A DNA stretch of 8,134 nucleotides, from contig JAAWGY010000092.1 of assembly GCA_022795575.1 (NCBI GenBank), positions 1 through 8,134 on the forward strand, written 5' to 3'. The DNA is from Angelakisella sp. GTDB taxonomy: Bacteria; Bacillota; Clostridia; Oscillospirales; Ruminococcaceae. Below the pieces are notes generated by a model, which worked only from the letters and a program-made list of their open reading frames with translations, had not been told where the DNA came from and made no database searches. How positions within the stretch are numbered: the stretch's first letter is position 1; the number at the start of each line of letters is the position of its first letter. This document shows, piece by piece, positions 5,937-8,134 of this stretch. The position numbers and the translations under genes were made by a program.

Positions 5937-6784
5937 TGAAGCATCTTCGCCATTCCTACATCGGCCTTGTGATGGTCTTCCTGTATATGCCCATCGCGGT
6001 GCTGATCCTCTACAGCTTTAACGCCAGCAAGTCCCGTTCGGTATGGGCCGGCTTTTCGCTGCGGTGGTACCGGGACCTCTTCTCCAACGAGCTGATCCTC
6101 ACCTCCCTTTACAACACCCTGGTGGTGGCCCTCTGCGCCTCGGTAATCGCGGTGATACTGGGCACCGCGGCGGCCATGGGCATCTATTCCATCCGCAACC
6201 GCTGGTTCAAATCCGCCATTATGAACGTGACCTATATGCCCATCCTCAACCCGGAGATCGTGATGGGCGTGTCGCTGCTGCTGCTTTTTGTCTCGGTAAA
6301 CCAGGTGGGGGCGGGCATCACCGCCGTCACCGGGGTACCCATGCCGGAGCTGAACCTGGGGTACGCCACCCTGGTCATCGCCCACGTCACCTTCTGCACC
6401 CCCTACGTCATCCTCAACGTGCTGCCCAAGCTGCGGCAGATGGACAAATACGTCTACGAGGCGGCGCTGGACCTGGGCTGTAGCCCCGCCATGGCCTTCT
6501 TTAAGGTCATCATCCCGGAGATCATGCCCGGTATGGCCACCGGCTTCCTGATGGCCCTGACCTACTCGGTGGACGACTTCATCATCAGCTACTTTGTCAG
6601 CTCCGCCACCTCCCAGACCCTCCCCGTCACCATCGGGGCCATGGTCCGCAAGCGGATCAGCCCGGAGATCAACGCCCTTTCGGCCATCATCTTTGTGGTG
6701 GTGCTGGCGGCGCTGCTGGTCATCAACCTTTCCGCCGCCCGCCGGGAGCGGCTGCTCCAGAAAAAGCAGGGAGGTGGCCGGTGA
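5933..6784 (+). CDS. potC: PotC, polyamine ABC importer permease
   Basis: PotC is the second channel subunit, partner of PotB. The 283 residues hold six likely helices, near 8-29, 62-84, 96-122, 143-166, 197-220 and 247-268. The EAA loop starts at 176 (EAALDLGCSPAMAFFKVIIP). Family features include YMPILNPEIVMGVSLLLLF (101-119) and the conserved TYSVDDFIISYF (210-221). The start ATG 5933 overlaps the potB stop as ATGA; the next codon is also ATG (5936), and either works with the GGGAGGGG at 5918-5924. The C-terminus is basic (ARRERLLQKK), as expected for a cytoplasmic tail. Its stop overlaps potD by four bases. The order A-B-C-D is the classical pot arrangement. Confidence 0.94.
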   Translation: MMKHLRHSYIGLVMVFLYMPIAVLILYSFNASKSRSVWAGFSLRWYRDLFSNELILTSLYNTLVVALCASVIAVILGTAAAMGIYSIRNRWFKSAIMNVTYMPILNPEIVMGVSLLLLFVSVNQVGAGITAVTGVPMPELNLGYATLVIAHVTFCTPYVILNVLPKLRQMDKYVYEAALDLGCSPAMAFFKVIIPEIMPGMATGFLMALTYSVDDFIISYFVSSATSQTLPVTIGAMVRKRISPEINALSAIIFVVVLAALLVINLSAARRERLLQKKQGGGR

Positions 6785-8037
6785 TGAAAAGAAAGCTTTG
6801 CCTGCTGCTTGCCGCGGCGCTGCTGCTGCCGATGCTGCTTGTGGTTCCCGCCTGCGCCGAGGAGCTGGACTGCTCCGCCATGGACACCGCCTACTACACC
6901 CGCTACCGGGGGCAGGGGCGCTCCCTGAACGTCTACAACTGGGGGGAGTACATCTCCGACGGCTCGGACGACAGCATCGATGTCAACCGGGCCTTTGAGG
7001 AGCTCACCGGCATCAAGGTTGTCTACTCCACCTTTGACACCAACGAATCCCTCTACGCCAAGCTCAAAACCGGGGGGAGCAGCTACGATGTCATCATCCC
7101 CTCCGACTACATGATTGCCCGGATGATCGAGGAGGAGATGCTGCTGCCCCTGGACCTTGCCAACATCCCCAACTTTGAGGGGGCCATCGGGGAGCGGTAC
7201 AAAAACCCCATGTACGACCCGGAAAACCGCTATTCGGTGCCCTACACCTGGGGGACGGTGGGGCTGATCTACAACACCACCATGGTGGACGAAAGCGACC
7301 TCATCGACAGCTGGAGCTACCTTTGGGACCCTGTTTACGCCGGTAATATGCTGATGTTCAGCAACTCCAAGGACGCCTTTGGCATCGCCTTCAAGATGCT
7401 GGGCTACCCCATCAACGCCGAAAGCCGGGAGCAGCTGGACCGGGCCACCCAGCTGCTAAAGGAGCAGAAGCCCCTCCTGCAGGCCTACGTGATGGACGAA
7501 ATCTTTGACAAGATGACCGGCGGCGAGGCGGCGCTGGCCCCCTACTACGCCGGCGACGCCGTCACCATGATGGAGGACAACCCGGACCTCCGCTTTGTCA
7601 TCCCCAAGGAGGGCTCCAACATCTTTACCGACGCCATGTGCATCCCCAAGGAGGCCCGGAACAAGGAGCTGGCGGAGATGTACATCAACTTTATGCTGGA
7701 GCCGGAGGTGGGGCTGGCCAACATCGATTACATCGGCTATTCCACCCCCAACGACTGGGTTTACCAGCTGCTGGACGACGAGGTGAAGAACGACCCGGTG
7801 CGGTACCCGGACCAGGAGCTGCTGGAGGGCTGCGAGTACTTCGTCAACCTGCCGCCGGAGCTGGCGGCCTACATGGACGAAAAGTGGACCGAGCTGCTCT
7901 CGGCCGACGAACGGTACAGCCGGATGCTGATGCCCCTGGTGATGCTGGGCTGCGTCATTGCAACGGTGGTGCTGAACACGGCCCGGGCGGTGCGCAAAAG
8001 CCGGGGAGGCGCGGCCGCGGGCAGAGCCTACCCGTAA
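6781..8037 (+). CDS. potD: PotD, extracellular polyamine-binding protein with C-terminal membrane helix
   Basis: PotD captures polyamine outside the cell membrane and delivers it to PotBC. The 418 residues start with a signal peptide (MMKRKLCLLLAAALLL at its N-terminus). Cleavage is ambiguous: VPAC at 22-25 is a poor lipobox (Pro before Ala), and ACA-EE (24-28) fits signal peptidase I. The fold shows the family marks YNWGEYI (51-57), YAKLKTGGSSYDVIIPSDY (92-110), VPYTWGT (153-159), LGYP, KEGSNIFTDAMCIPK (276-290) and GYSTPN (319-324). From recall of E. coli PotD, W54, E56, Y57, S108, Y110 and D284 match ligand contacts, while its W229 and W255 correspond to Y256 and F282 here. Unusually, the domain ends near 380 and is followed by a hydrophobic helix (383-399) and a basic tail (ARAVRKSR), so the protein may be membrane-anchored at its C-terminus. 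Start: GTG 6781 (GTGA overlap) or ATG 6784, both after GGGAGGTGG. A relative specific for another cation or amine is possible. Confidence 0.92.
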   Translation: MMKRKLCLLLAAALLLPMLLVVPACAEELDCSAMDTAYYTRYRGQGRSLNVYNWGEYISDGSDDSIDVNRAFEELTGIKVVYSTFDTNESLYAKLKTGGSSYDVIIPSDYMIARMIEEEMLLPLDLANIPNFEGAIGERYKNPMYDPENRYSVPYTWGTVGLIYNTTMVDESDLIDSWSYLWDPVYAGNMLMFSNSKDAFGIAFKMLGYPINAESREQLDRATQLLKEQKPLLQAYVMDEIFDKMTGGEAALAPYYAGDAVTMMEDNPDLRFVIPKEGSNIFTDAMCIPKEARNKELAEMYINFMLEPEVGLANIDYIGYSTPNDWVYQLLDDEVKNDPVRYPDQELLEGCEYFVNLPPELAAYMDEKWTELLSADERYSRMLMPLVMLGCVIATVVLNTARAVRKSRGGAAAGRAYP

Positions 8038-8040
8038 TGA

Positions 8041-8134
8041 GAAGCTGTACCAATAGCTGAAGTGCGCAGATTGGCGAGCAAATTTTTTGACTGCCGATGC
8101 CAAAAAAGCGCAGGAATACTGTGTGTATTTCAAG
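8041..8134. repeat. Hairpin-bearing element after potD, cut by the window edge
   Basis: TTTTTTG/CAAAAAA (8083-8089/8101-8107) pairs around an 11-base loop, and GGAATAC/GTATTTC (8113-8119/8125-8131, one G-U) forms a second hairpin. GCGCAG occurs twice as a direct repeat (8064-8069, 8108-8113). There is no ordinary G-C-stemmed terminator, so transcription of pot may end further on. It may be an extragenic repeat whose other half lies outside the window. Confidence 0.4.

Overview
The window looks like chromosomal DNA of a GC-rich gut-type Clostridia, probably of the Oscillospiraceae/Ruminococcaceae kind. I infer this from strong GGAGG-type ribosome binding sites, GTG as well as ATG starts, a four-gene PotABCD operon, and a BceAB-like transporter of the kind typical of Firmicutes. 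The genus cannot be fixed from sequence alone.

Layout. Bases 1-1141 hold no credible protein gene. Within them lies the most unusual object of the window. A near-consensus leftward promoter (TTGACA, 17 bp, TATTCT, bases 1067-1039) is followed by about 590 bases with no usable reading frame. These contain many short perfect hairpins joined by A-rich linkers, and they end at a 13-bp intrinsic terminator (439-468). I read this as a large structured noncoding RNA on the minus strand. In size and style it resembles the giant 'ornate' RNAs (ROOL, GOLLD, OLE), but I cannot assign it to one. Left of the terminator, 330-430 contains two mutually exclusive helices, and 1-300 is GC-rich and hairpin-bearing with no recognised gene.

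Bases 1142-3320 (minus strand) encode a two-gene ABC transporter, an ATPase followed by a ten-helix FtsX/BceB-type permease. The permease is short because the large extracellular domain of true BceB proteins is reduced to about 30 residues. No BceRS-type two-component system lies in the window.

Bases 3321-4064 separate the two divergent operons. This stretch holds hairpins in the minus-strand leader, a helically phased repeat, a strong rightward extended -10 promoter (3577-3604), and a predicted transcribed leader of about 450 nt with at least seven perfect or nearly perfect stem-loops.

Bases 4065-8037 (plus strand) encode PotA, PotB, PotC and PotD, a complete polyamine-type ABC importer. 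The four genes are tightly packed (3-bp gap, then two 4-bp overlaps), so they are probably translationally coupled. PotA drives ATP hydrolysis, PotB and PotC form the membrane channel, and PotD captures substrate outside the membrane. PotD is odd: its lipobox is non-canonical, it has an added C-terminal membrane helix, and two pocket tryptophans appear to be replaced. Bases 8038-8134 carry a partly visible hairpin-rich element that runs off the window.
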